Positions 33,962 to 40,959 of a stretch of DNA of 64,000 bases are shown piece by piece. Under the pieces are notes generated by a model that did not search any database, was not told the DNA's origin, and saw only the letters and a list, made by a program, of their open reading frames with translations. The stretch comes from Parafrankia elaeagni (GTDB lineage Bacteria > Actinomycetota > Actinomycetes > Frankiales > Frankiaceae): assembly GCF_000374165.1 (NCBI RefSeq), contig NZ_KB893728.1, forward strand, positions 62,001 to 126,000, written 5' to 3'. The position numbers were made by a program, and so were the translations under genes. Numbering within the stretch: the stretch's first letter is position 1; every line of letters starts with the position of its first letter.

Positions 33962-35083
33962 GTGGAGCTTGTGTCGACGTACTCACACCTGAGTGACCGG
34001 CTTTTCGCCGAGCAGATCATGGAATCGATCAGGGAACGGCACGGGGTCGACCTGCGGGCGATCTTCGCGAATGACGCGCTGAGTGAGAGGAAGAAGGCCC
34101 GGATCGCGCGGGTACGGCTCCTGGAGGCACTCCTGGAGGAGGTGGGCCGGCCGGGCTCCGGCGCGACGGGCCTCGAGGCCACCGACTTCGACCAGGACAC
34201 CGCTCTCGAGAGGATGCTGGACACCGAGGTTGACATCGAGCCGAACCTCTCGATGACGCGCAGCGACGCGAACTTCGTCATGGGTCTGCGGGGTGACGAC
34301 GTCAGGCAGTATCTCAGCTCGCTCACGAAGCGCTTCGAGAACATGCAGAACGCCAAGACCCCGGGCCAGCTCGCGATGGAACTGGTTGCTGGCGGCCTGA
34401 TCAGCGTGGGCGTCCCGATGGCGGTCGAGACGATCAAGGCGCTGCGTGCCGGGCAGGCCCTGCTCACCGCAATCCGCACCGGTATCACCAGCATCGGCCT
34501 CAAGACCGCGATCGGTGCTGTCGTCGTGGTTCTCGTCGGATTCCTGCTGTACCTGTTCCTCGAAAACCCGAAGAAGATTCTCGGAATGGTCATCAACGAC
34601 ACCGACGAGCACCTTGTCGTCAAGGAGTGGGAGAAGGGGGTGGATGGAAAGAAGGCCGGCGACCTGTATATGGCCTTCGGGCACATGGCCTCCTTCATGC
34701 AGGACAACGAGGGAGGGCTTGTCTCGCCGAAGGTCCAGGTCAGGGCGCGCGTCAACTTCGGGCCGAGCGACCCGGAGAACCTCGTGTTCGCCGGAATCTA
34801 CTTCGCCGACCGGAACTTCGGGATGCGCGGCGCCGAGGGGGTCATGATCTTCAGCTCGCCGAAGATCCGGTTCGCGCACCTCTTCGCCGTCCCGTACTTC
34901 GAGGACAACGGTACGTACATCGGGTTCGTCACCGAGGGCGAGGACATCGAGAAGATCTACAATGACTTCTACGGGAAGCGGCAGGTCTCCGTCTCCTACA
35001 CCGAGAGGAACTACCGGCTCGCCGCGAATGTCAACGCGCCCAGAGGCGGTGTTGTGGCCTGTATCGCCTCCATCGTCCAGTGA
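33962..35083 (+). CDS. Unrecognised membrane protein, 373 residues
   Basis: I do not recognise the family. Residues 1-110 are helical and charged (LSDRLFAEQIMESIRERHG). Two hydrophobic stretches follow, about 137-160 (LVAGGLISVGVPMAVE) and 177-200 (AIGAVVVVLVGFLLYLFL). The C-terminal 170 residues look like a compact beta-rich domain (MVINDTDEHLVVKEW, NFGPSDPENLVFAGIYFADR, FAVPYFEDNGTYIGF). Such a helical hairpin plus beta domain could be a pore-forming or membrane-anchored effector, but this is speculation. GTG 33962 has GGGGG 6 bases upstream; the longer frame from 33875 passes through a hairpin. It lies downstream of the kinase-TPR gene on the same strand. Confidence 0.75.
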   Translation: MELVSTYSHLSDRLFAEQIMESIRERHGVDLRAIFANDALSERKKARIARVRLLEALLEEVGRPGSGATGLEATDFDQDTALERMLDTEVDIEPNLSMTRSDANFVMGLRGDDVRQYLSSLTKRFENMQNAKTPGQLAMELVAGGLISVGVPMAVETIKALRAGQALLTAIRTGITSIGLKTAIGAVVVVLVGFLLYLFLENPKKILGMVINDTDEHLVVKEWEKGVDGKKAGDLYMAFGHMASFMQDNEGGLVSPKVQVRARVNFGPSDPENLVFAGIYFADRNFGMRGAEGVMIFSSPKIRFAHLFAVPYFEDNGTYIGFVTEGEDIEKIYNDFYGKRQVSVSYTERNYRLAANVNAPRGGVVACIASIVQ

Positions 35084-35369
35084 CGGCCGGCGCTCCGCGG
35101 GCGGCGTGGGCAGGAAGCCTGACGGGGCCAGGTAACCGGCGCTGACGGAAGCGCCGTGACAGGCCGACCTCACGACCGCGGTCGCGAGACCGGCGAGGAC
35201 CGGTGACACAGACCCGCCCGATAGCGGCTTCGTCGAACCGGTCCTCGCTCGGCTCGCCCTGTGGAACCCGGCTGTCGCCAGGGACCGCGACTGCGCGGTG
35301 CCGCGCGGTGGTGCTCGGCCGGATCCGCCGAGTAGGCCGGGGCCGCGCCGGTTCCCGCCGCGGCCCTGA

Positions 35370-35610
35370 CTGCCCGCTGAAAGGGATCAAAAAGCTGTCG
35401 CGGACAACAACCTCACCCTGCGGGAGGTCGTCGAGCACCAGCTCCGCGCGATGCGCTCGCCGTTCGTCGGCTCGCCGCTGACCGTCGCGAACGAGATCCA
35501 GCGCTGGTTCGAGAGCGGTGGCTTCGAGGGCATCAACCTCACGGTGACGGTGCGGCAACCTCGGCCTGCGGGTGTCGGAGAACCGCCACACGGCGGCGCG
35601 GCACCGGCTG
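35370..35610 (+). pseudogene. C-terminal remnant of an NtaA-type flavin-dependent monooxygenase
   Basis: After an in-frame stop (35367-35369), codons from 35370 read NNLTLREVVEHQLRAM, then FVGSPLTVANEIQRWFESGG and FEGINL. This is the conserved late region of the NtaA/SnaA/DszA bacterial-luciferase-like family. The matching C-terminus (GNLGLRVSENRHTAARH) follows in the next frame from about 35554, with the 40-50 residues normally between them missing. The N-terminal barrel is absent. Inactivated by 5' loss, an internal deletion and a frameshift. Confidence 0.7.
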
Positions 35611-35639
35611 CGGGCAGCCGGCTCGGCTGGCGAGGGGGT

Positions 35640-36299
35640 CTACCAAGCGCCGTCCTCGTCCGGTTCGCCGGCACCGTCATCCTCCGACCCGGTACCCGCG
35701 GCGGTACCCGCGGCGAGCGCGCCGCTGTCGTAGCGGTGCAGCAGACGCTCCACCAGCGCGCGTGTCTCGGCGTGGCCGTCGGTGAGTCCCAGCGGATCCT
35801 CGGCGACGAAGCCGCGCGAGACCGCGCCGATGAGGAAGAGCAGGGCAGCGGGCGGGATGTCGTCCGGGCCGGTGCCGAAGTCCGGCAGCCGGCTGGCGAG
35901 GAGCTCCGCCTGCTGTCGGCGGAACCGCCGGGAGTACTCGGCGATCTCGTCGCGGATGCTCTTGCGGTGGTTGGCGAGAGCCATGAACTCGGAGAGCAGC
36001 GCGGTGCGGGCCGGCTCCACGCTGAGTTCCCACAGGGCCCGCAGCGGCTGCGCCTCGGTGAACACGCGGGCCTGCCGGGCGAGGTTCTTCTCCGCGCCGT
36101 GCCGGAAGACGGCGAGGAAAAGATCATCCAGGGTCGGGAAGTAGTAGTGGATCAGAGCTGGCGTGACCCCGGCCGCCTTCGCGACGCTGCGCGAGCTCAC
36201 CGCGGCGTAGCCGTCCTGCCGCATCAGGCGCTCGGTGACGTGGATCAGGAGCGCGCGGGTCCGGGAACTCTCGGCGCCGGTTCGGCGGGGGCTGACCAT
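35640..36299 (-). CDS. TetR-family transcriptional regulator
   Basis: A 219-residue regulator. The N-terminal HTH (about 10-60) reads AVSSRSVAKAAGVTPALIHY then YFPTLDDLFLAVF, a clear TetR motif. The remaining helices form a ligand-binding domain ending in an acidic tail (GSEDDGAGEPDEDGAW). ATG 36299 is chosen at the family boundary; it lacks a ribosome site. Neighbouring genes are remnants, one of them an NtaA-type monooxygenase, so its original target may have been lost. Confidence 0.88.
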   Translation of the reverse strand: MVSPRRTGAESSRTRALLIHVTERLMRQDGYAAVSSRSVAKAAGVTPALIHYYFPTLDDLFLAVFRHGAEKNLARQARVFTEAQPLRALWELSVEPARTALLSEFMALANHRKSIRDEIAEYSRRFRRQQAELLASRLPDFGTGPDDIPPAALLFLIGAVSRGFVAEDPLGLTDGHAETRALVERLLHRYDSGALAAGTAAGTGSEDDGAGEPDEDGAW

Positions 36300-36346
36300 A
36301 ACCGCATTGTGGGTCACGCCGCGGGAGCCGCACGCTGTACTCCCGC

Positions 36347-36825
36347 TCAGCTGCGGTTCTCCCGGCTGGGCAGGATCGTGTGGAAGCCGTCCGTGGCTCC
36401 GTGCAGCACCAGCGACCAGCGGCTGCTGCCAGCCGAGGACCAGCGGTGCGACCACCAGGTCAGTGAGGCGTGGGCGACGGAGAAGCCGTAGGACAGCGGG
36501 GTGACGGCCGGCACCCCCATCAGCAGCCGGTGGGTCGCCTCCACCGTCTCGCCGTGGGCGATGACCAGCACGCGCTGGCCGCGGTGCAGCTCGGTCAGCT
36601 CCCGCAGGCAACCGCCCGCGCGGATGAGGAACCCGCTCCAGCTCTCCGAACCGGGGGCGAAAGGCCGGCCTCCGGCCGGTGCGCCGCCTGCTCGCGGCCC
36701 CGCGGGGTCAGCCCGGTGCAGCCGCGGTCGCCCCCGGCGATGTTGCAGTGCGCTTCGCCGTGCCTTACCAGCAGCAGATCCGTGTCGGTGTCGGACATCC
36801 AGCGGCCCCCGTCCCGTGGGTTCAT
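36347..36825 (-). pseudogene. Histidine phosphatase (phosphoglycerate-mutase-like) gene with internal deletion
   Basis: The minus strand begins DLLLVRHGEAHCN, then LTPRGREQAA, the catalytic RHG start of the branch-1 histidine phosphatases. The frame then becomes meaningless. In another frame the family's C-terminal part appears: SWSGFLIRAGGCLRELTEL and VLVIAHGETVEATHRLL with the second catalytic His. Roughly 90-100 residues between are missing and the halves are out of frame. The start lies 31 bases after the hydrolase gene stop, so both once formed an operon. Confidence 0.78.
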
Positions 36826-36855
36826 CCCGAACCCTGCCGGTGCGAGCCGGCGCGG

Positions 36856-37926
36856 TCAGGTGAACGGGCGCAGCGGCGCGGAAGGGTAGGCGGATCGTCC
36901 AGGTGCGATGGTTTTGTCCGTCGCGAGGTCCGTCGCGAGGTCTGCTGCGAGGCGCCCGAAGTGGCGTTCGACCGCGGCCAGCCAGGCCAGCGGTCGGCTG
37001 GCGTGCGGGCTGTGGTCCGCCCCCGCGATCACCGCCAGGTGCGCGCGGGAAATGGTCCGGGCCAGGGTCTGTGCCGAGTCGCGCAGGCCTGAGTCCCGCT
37101 CGCCGACGATGACCGTCGTCGGGCAGCCGATCTCGTTGAGCCGGTCGACCATCGAGGGGTAGGCCCCCAGCTCGCGGCCGAACGCGACCAGCGCTTCCGG
37201 ATCGATCCGGCCGAGTCCCTCGACCTGGTGGTCGGCGGCGCTGCCGTGGCGCTCGGCCGCCCCGGCCCGCTCGTCGACGACGGAGAGCTCGCTCGGGCCG
37301 CCGTCGGCCGCGGGCTCCGGGTCATGCGCGCTGTGGACGGCGGTGGCGATCGCCGCGGCGCCCTCCAGCAACGCGGACACGACCCGCCGGGCCGCCCCGC
37401 CTGTCGCGGAGGCCGGCTCGGCAGCGGTGTCGACGAGCACGAGGGAGCGCACCCGCTCCGGATGGTCGAGCACGTAGCGTAGTGCCACCACTCCGCCCAT
37501 CGAATGGCCGACCAGGTCGACGGCGTGCGGGCCGAGCGTGTCCAGCAGCGCGACGAGGTCCGCCAACAGCAGGTCGAAGGTGTAGGAGGGACGCCCGCCG
37601 GCGGCCCGGTCGCTGGCACCGTGGCCACGGTGGTCGTAGGCGATGACCCGGCGGGTGCTGGCCAGCTCGGGAGCCACCCGGGCCCAGTCCGCGGTGGTCC
37701 CCGCGATGCCGTGGACGAGGACGACCGGGGTGGAATCCGGCGGGACGGCGCCCTGGGCTGTGTCGGTCCGCGCGGAATGCAGGTCCTCGACGTGCAGGTC
37801 GAGGCCGGCCGCCACGCGGATCCGCCGCACCGTCGGCCCGTCCGGTCGCCTGTCCGCGGGCTGGTCCGCCGACGACCCGAACGAGACGGTCCGGTCGGCC
37901 GGCCGGTCAGCCGTCTGGTCGGTCAC
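36856..37926 (-). CDS. Alpha/beta hydrolase
   Basis: A 356-residue hydrolase. The oxyanion strand VVLVHGIAGT, RGHGASDRA, nucleophile elbow GHSMGGVVAL, acid in VGERDSGL and His in GADHSPH give a complete triad. A hydrophilic insertion of about 50 residues (HDPEPAADGGPSELSVVDER and on) lies in the cap region. GTG 37926 is preceded by AGAGGTG; the frame reaches 38022 without support. The C-terminal end has a repeated Leu-Ala-Thr-Asp motif. The reaction cannot be named from sequence; it may be an esterase or C-C hydrolase. Confidence 0.85.
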   Translation of the reverse strand: MTDQTADRPADRTVSFGSSADQPADRRPDGPTVRRIRVAAGLDLHVEDLHSARTDTAQGAVPPDSTPVVLVHGIAGTTADWARVAPELASTRRVIAYDHRGHGASDRAAGGRPSYTFDLLLADLVALLDTLGPHAVDLVGHSMGGVVALRYVLDHPERVRSLVLVDTAAEPASATGGAARRVVSALLEGAAAIATAVHSAHDPEPAADGGPSELSVVDERAGAAERHGSAADHQVEGLGRIDPEALVAFGRELGAYPSMVDRLNEIGCPTTVIVGERDSGLRDSAQTLARTISRAHLAVIAGADHSPHASRPLAWLAAVERHFGRLAADLATDLATDKTIAPGRSAYPSAPLRPFT

Positions 37927-38161
37927 GGACAGCACCTCTCGTCGGGCGTCCCGTCGTGTGTCCACGCCGGTGTGTCCATGTCGGTCGGCGCCGGGGAGAG
38001 GCAGAGAACCCCACCCCGACACCGGATCCGGAGCCGGCCATCCACTCGGGTGACCAGACGGTCAGACTGCCATCCGGCCGGGCAGTCCGCTGGCCGAACG
38101 GGTCAGCGGGTCAGCCGTCCTGCGGTCAGCCTGTCCGCCGACGATCGACCGGATGGACCGG

Positions 38162-38788
38162 TCAGGGGGCGTCCGCGTAGCGGAGGTAGGGCTTGATCTC
38201 CTCGACGTTGCTCAGCTTCGCCCGGGCGTCCTCGGTCGACAGGGCCGGCGAGACGATGACCCGGTCGCCGGGCTTCCAGTCCGCCGGGGTGGCGATCGGG
38301 TTGGCGTCGGTGGCCTGCAGTGCGTCGATGACCCGGACGATCTCGTCGAAGTTGCGGCCCACCGACTTCGGGTAGGTGAGCGTGAGGCGCACCTTGTTCG
38401 CCGGGTCGATGATGAAGACCGAGCGCACCGTGGAGGTGTCCCCCTCGCCGGGGTGGATCATCCCGTACAGCTCGGCGACGCTGCGGTCCGGGTCGGCGAC
38501 GATCGGGAAGTTCAGCGGCGTGCCGCCGACCTCGCCGATGTCCGGGGCCCAGCCCAGGTGGTCCTCGACCGGGTCGACGGACACGGCGAGCGCCTTGGTG
38601 TTGCGCTTGGCGAACTCGGTCTGCAGCGCCGCGGTCCGTCCCAGCTCGGTGGTGCACACGGGCGTGAAGTCGGCCGGGTGGCTGAAGAAGACCACCCAGG
38701 AGCCCTCCTTCCAGGCATGGAAGGAGATGTCACCCTCGGTGGTGGCGGCAGTGAAATCGGGCGCGATATCGCCCAGCCGAAGGCTCAC
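38162..38788 (-). CDS. 1-Cys peroxiredoxin (Prx6 type)
   Basis: A 208-residue peroxidase that reduces H2O2 and alkyl hydroperoxides in the cytoplasm. The active-site block is HPADFTPVCTTELGR with peroxidatic Cys45, and no other Cys exists in the protein, so it needs an external reductant. The C-terminal extension (TPADWKPGDRVIVSPALS) is the Prx6-type dimerisation arm. GTG 38788 follows AAGGGA 8 bases upstream, and the protein begins directly with MSLRLGDIAPDF as the family does; the longer frame to 38866 is rejected. Confidence 0.92.
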   Translation of the reverse strand: MSLRLGDIAPDFTAATTEGDISFHAWKEGSWVVFFSHPADFTPVCTTELGRTAALQTEFAKRNTKALAVSVDPVEDHLGWAPDIGEVGGTPLNFPIVADPDRSVAELYGMIHPGEGDTSTVRSVFIIDPANKVRLTLTYPKSVGRNFDEIVRVIDALQATDANPIATPADWKPGDRVIVSPALSTEDARAKLSNVEEIKPYLRYADAP

Positions 38789-38993
38789 AGAAGAATCCCT
38801 TTGTCGGTAGCGGTGAACGGACGTCCACCAGGGCCGGCCGGTCCTGGCACCCCTGAAACTACCCAAGCCGCCGCCCCGGCTCCCGGATCCCCGCAGGCGT
38901 GATCAGCCTCTCGGGCCTGCCGGAGCATGTTTGTGCCGGCTGTGATCGGATTGCTCCGCCGCCTGCGCGAGGCGGGGAGAGAGGAGGTGCCGG

Positions 38994-39857
38994 ATGCCAG
39001 AGCCCGAGGGCGAGCTCGATCTGCCGATACCGGTGCCGCGAAGGCGTCGGCGCTGGGCGGTGCCGGAGACCCCGGCCCCGGCGCAACAGACCGCGGGCCT
39101 GCCGATCTCGGCCCAGTACGCCGCGGTCCTGGCCATGCTCGTGTGGGTCGTCGCGGTCGTGGCCGGCTGGGTCCTCGCGGGTGCACTGGGTGGCCCGCCG
39201 CTGGCCGGTGCCGTGCTGGGAGCGGCGGTGGAGCAGGTTGTGGAGGGGCTCCTCGTCGTGCCGGTCCTGGCACGGCGGAGATCGCGGCCGTGTTCCGATC
39301 CGGTACGCGGCCGTGTCATTGCCGCCGGCGCCGGGCTGGGAGCGGCGGTGGCGGACGTGAGGACGCTGGGGAGCAGGCGGGGCCCGGTGCGCAGCGTGGC
39401 GGTCGTCGGCGCGGCGCGCCGTCCGCGGGTGATCCTCGGAGAGCAGCTGGCGGCGTCGGCTCCCCCGGAGCTGGAGGTCCTGGTCGCTCATCAGATTGTG
39501 AGAAGCCGTGGGCTGATCCCCCACCGTCTCATCTCGGCCCAGATCCTGATCTGGGCCGCGCTCGGCATGCTGATCGACTGGTTGGACACCAACGCGGCGG
39601 CCGCCCTCCTGCTCATGCTGATGACAGGTCTCTACTCGGGGCTCCTTGCCACGAGCCTGTGTCTGAAGTCCGCCGACCGGCGTGCGGACCGTCGCGTCGG
39701 GGAGGCGCTGGGCGCCGGGCGTCTCGCCGACGCGCTCGAGAGCCAGCAGCGGGTCGGCGAGATCTGCCCGCCCGGGTTCAGCCTCTGGATCTACCTCGTA
39801 TGCCCGCAGTCTGCTCTGCCGGATCGCCTCGCTCGCCTGCGGGCCGCACAGCGTTGA
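38994..39857 (+). CDS. M48-like membrane protein with degenerate zinc site
   Basis: A 287-residue protein with four or so membrane segments and the general plan of an M48/M56-type membrane peptidase: after AARRPRVILGEQLAASAPPE comes LEVLVAHQIVRSRG, where HExxH should be. Here it is HQIVR, lacking both the catalytic Glu and the second His. It is therefore probably a non-catalytic relative. AGGAGGTG lies 4 bases before ATG 38994. The last codons overlap a truncated epimerase gene, so the C-terminus may itself be a deletion junction. Confidence 0.55.
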   Translation: MPEPEGELDLPIPVPRRRRRWAVPETPAPAQQTAGLPISAQYAAVLAMLVWVVAVVAGWVLAGALGGPPLAGAVLGAAVEQVVEGLLVVPVLARRRSRPCSDPVRGRVIAAGAGLGAAVADVRTLGSRRGPVRSVAVVGAARRPRVILGEQLAASAPPELEVLVAHQIVRSRGLIPHRLISAQILIWAALGMLIDWLDTNAAAALLLMLMTGLYSGLLATSLCLKSADRRADRRVGEALGAGRLADALESQQRVGEICPPGFSLWIYLVCPQSALPDRLARLRAAQR

Positions 39858-40386
39858 CATCGCACGGAACTGGGAACGCGCCCAGGCCGACGCCCCGACC
39901 CCGGACACCCGCCGGGTCGCGCTCCGTACGTCGATGGTGATGGCTCCCGGTCGGGGCGGCGCGTTCGACATGCTGCTCCGGCTGACCCGGTGCGGCCTCG
40001 GCGGGCCGGTCGGCGGCGGGCGGCAGTACATGTCCTGGATTCACGGCCGCGACTTCGCGCGGGCCGTCGATCTTCTTCTCGCCGATGACACATTCGCGGG
40101 GCCGGTCAACCTGGCTGCGCCGAACCCGCTGCCGCTGCGTGCCTTCATGGCGGGCCTGCGGGGTGCGGCCGGCGTGCGGTTCGGGCTGCCCGCCACGCGT
40201 TGGATGGCGGAGATCGGCGCCTTCACGCTCCGCAGCGATACCGAACTTCTCCTGAAGAGCCGCCGTGTGGTGCCGGGCCGCCTGCTCCGCGCCGGCTTTG
40301 TCTTCGACTTCCCCACCTGGCCCGGCGCGGCCGAGGATCTGGTGGCCCGGGTTCGTGACGGCGCCGGTGGCATCGCCGGCGCCTGA
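39848..40386 (+). pseudogene. 5'-truncated TIGR01777-type NAD-dependent epimerase
   Basis: The frame from 39848 reads HSVDIARNWERAQADAPTPD, RRVALRTSMVMAPGRGGAFD and GGGRQYMSWIHGRDFARAVD, then the DUF1731 C-terminal domain (LPLRAFMAGLRGAAG; ATRWMAEIGAFTLRSDTELL) to a normal stop. This is the C-terminal half of the YfcH/SDR39U1-like epimerases. The Rossmann N-terminus and its GxxGxxG are missing, and the preserved part starts exactly where the upstream M48-like gene ends. Any start would lie inside that gene, so it is most likely a remnant, not a functional gene. Confidence 0.72.
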
Positions 40387-40455
40387 CGCCGGTCCCATCC
40401 CGGCCCCGGCTCCGGGTGAGCGCGTCGCGGCCGGTGACCAGCTGCGGTGCCCACG

Positions 40456-40586
40456 TTGACGTGAACGTCAGGACCACCTGCCGACCGAGGCCAGGCGCTG
40501 CGGTCCCGCGGTTACCAGGGCACTGGATGCTTGCTGAGCTGCCCGTTCTCGTCTACGTTGACGTCATGTTCTCCTAACATTGACGT
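40456..40586. promoter_or_regulatory. Three TTGACGT boxes, candidate operators
   Basis: TTGACGT occurs at 40456, 40558 and 40580. The first lies in ACGTTGACGTGAACGT, an interrupted dyad; the second contains the perfect palindrome TGACGTCA (40559-40566); the last two start 22 bases apart. Such clustering in a 130-base stretch is unlikely by chance in this GC-rich DNA and could mark binding sites for the TetR domain encoded downstream. Confidence 0.35.
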
Positions 40587-40601
40587 CGACGCCAGGCAGA
40601 A

Positions 40602-40702
40602 CCACGACGAGAACAGAACCACGACGAGAACAGAACACGACGAGAACAGAACACGACGAGAACAGAACACGACGAGAACGGCGCCACGACGAGAACGGCA
40701 GC
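40602..40702. repeat. 16/17-base tandem repeat, about 7 copies
   Basis: Seven head-to-tail copies of CACGACGAGAACAGAA with an optional extra C; the last two drift to GAACGGC. No spacers separate the copies, so it is not a CRISPR array. It is AG-rich on the plus strand and intergenic, about 260 bases before the TetR-SDR start. Confidence 0.9.
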
Positions 40703-40959
40703 ACGAGGGGGACCACGACCAGACAGAACCATCTCTGGCGCGATGTTCAGGAGCCGATGTGCGGGGGCGGGTACACGCCGGCCCTCGGGTTCCGGCCGCC
40801 CGATCTGTTTCGGAAGGCCTAGGCATGGCCGGGTTTCCCGAATGCTTTTTCCGGGATGGCGGGCCACAGGTACCCCGCGGCACGCGAGTATCTTCACGTG
40901 CCGCTGCGAGAAGCAGTGCGCGGCCTTCACCGTAATGCCTTGACTCTCAGGAGCGCATC

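Larger units (their letters stand above)
40387..40959. other. Non-coding region with repeats upstream of the TetR-SDR gene
   Basis: No gene recognised. It is clearly less GC-rich than its surroundings and contains three TTGACGT boxes (40456-40586) and a 16/17-base tandem repeat (40602-40702). Both are listed separately. It should contain the promoter of the fusion gene at 40960. Confidence 0.55.

Noticed and set aside
40602-40702. Possible CRISPR array
   Set aside because: The copies are directly adjacent, without unique spacers, and no cas genes are present.
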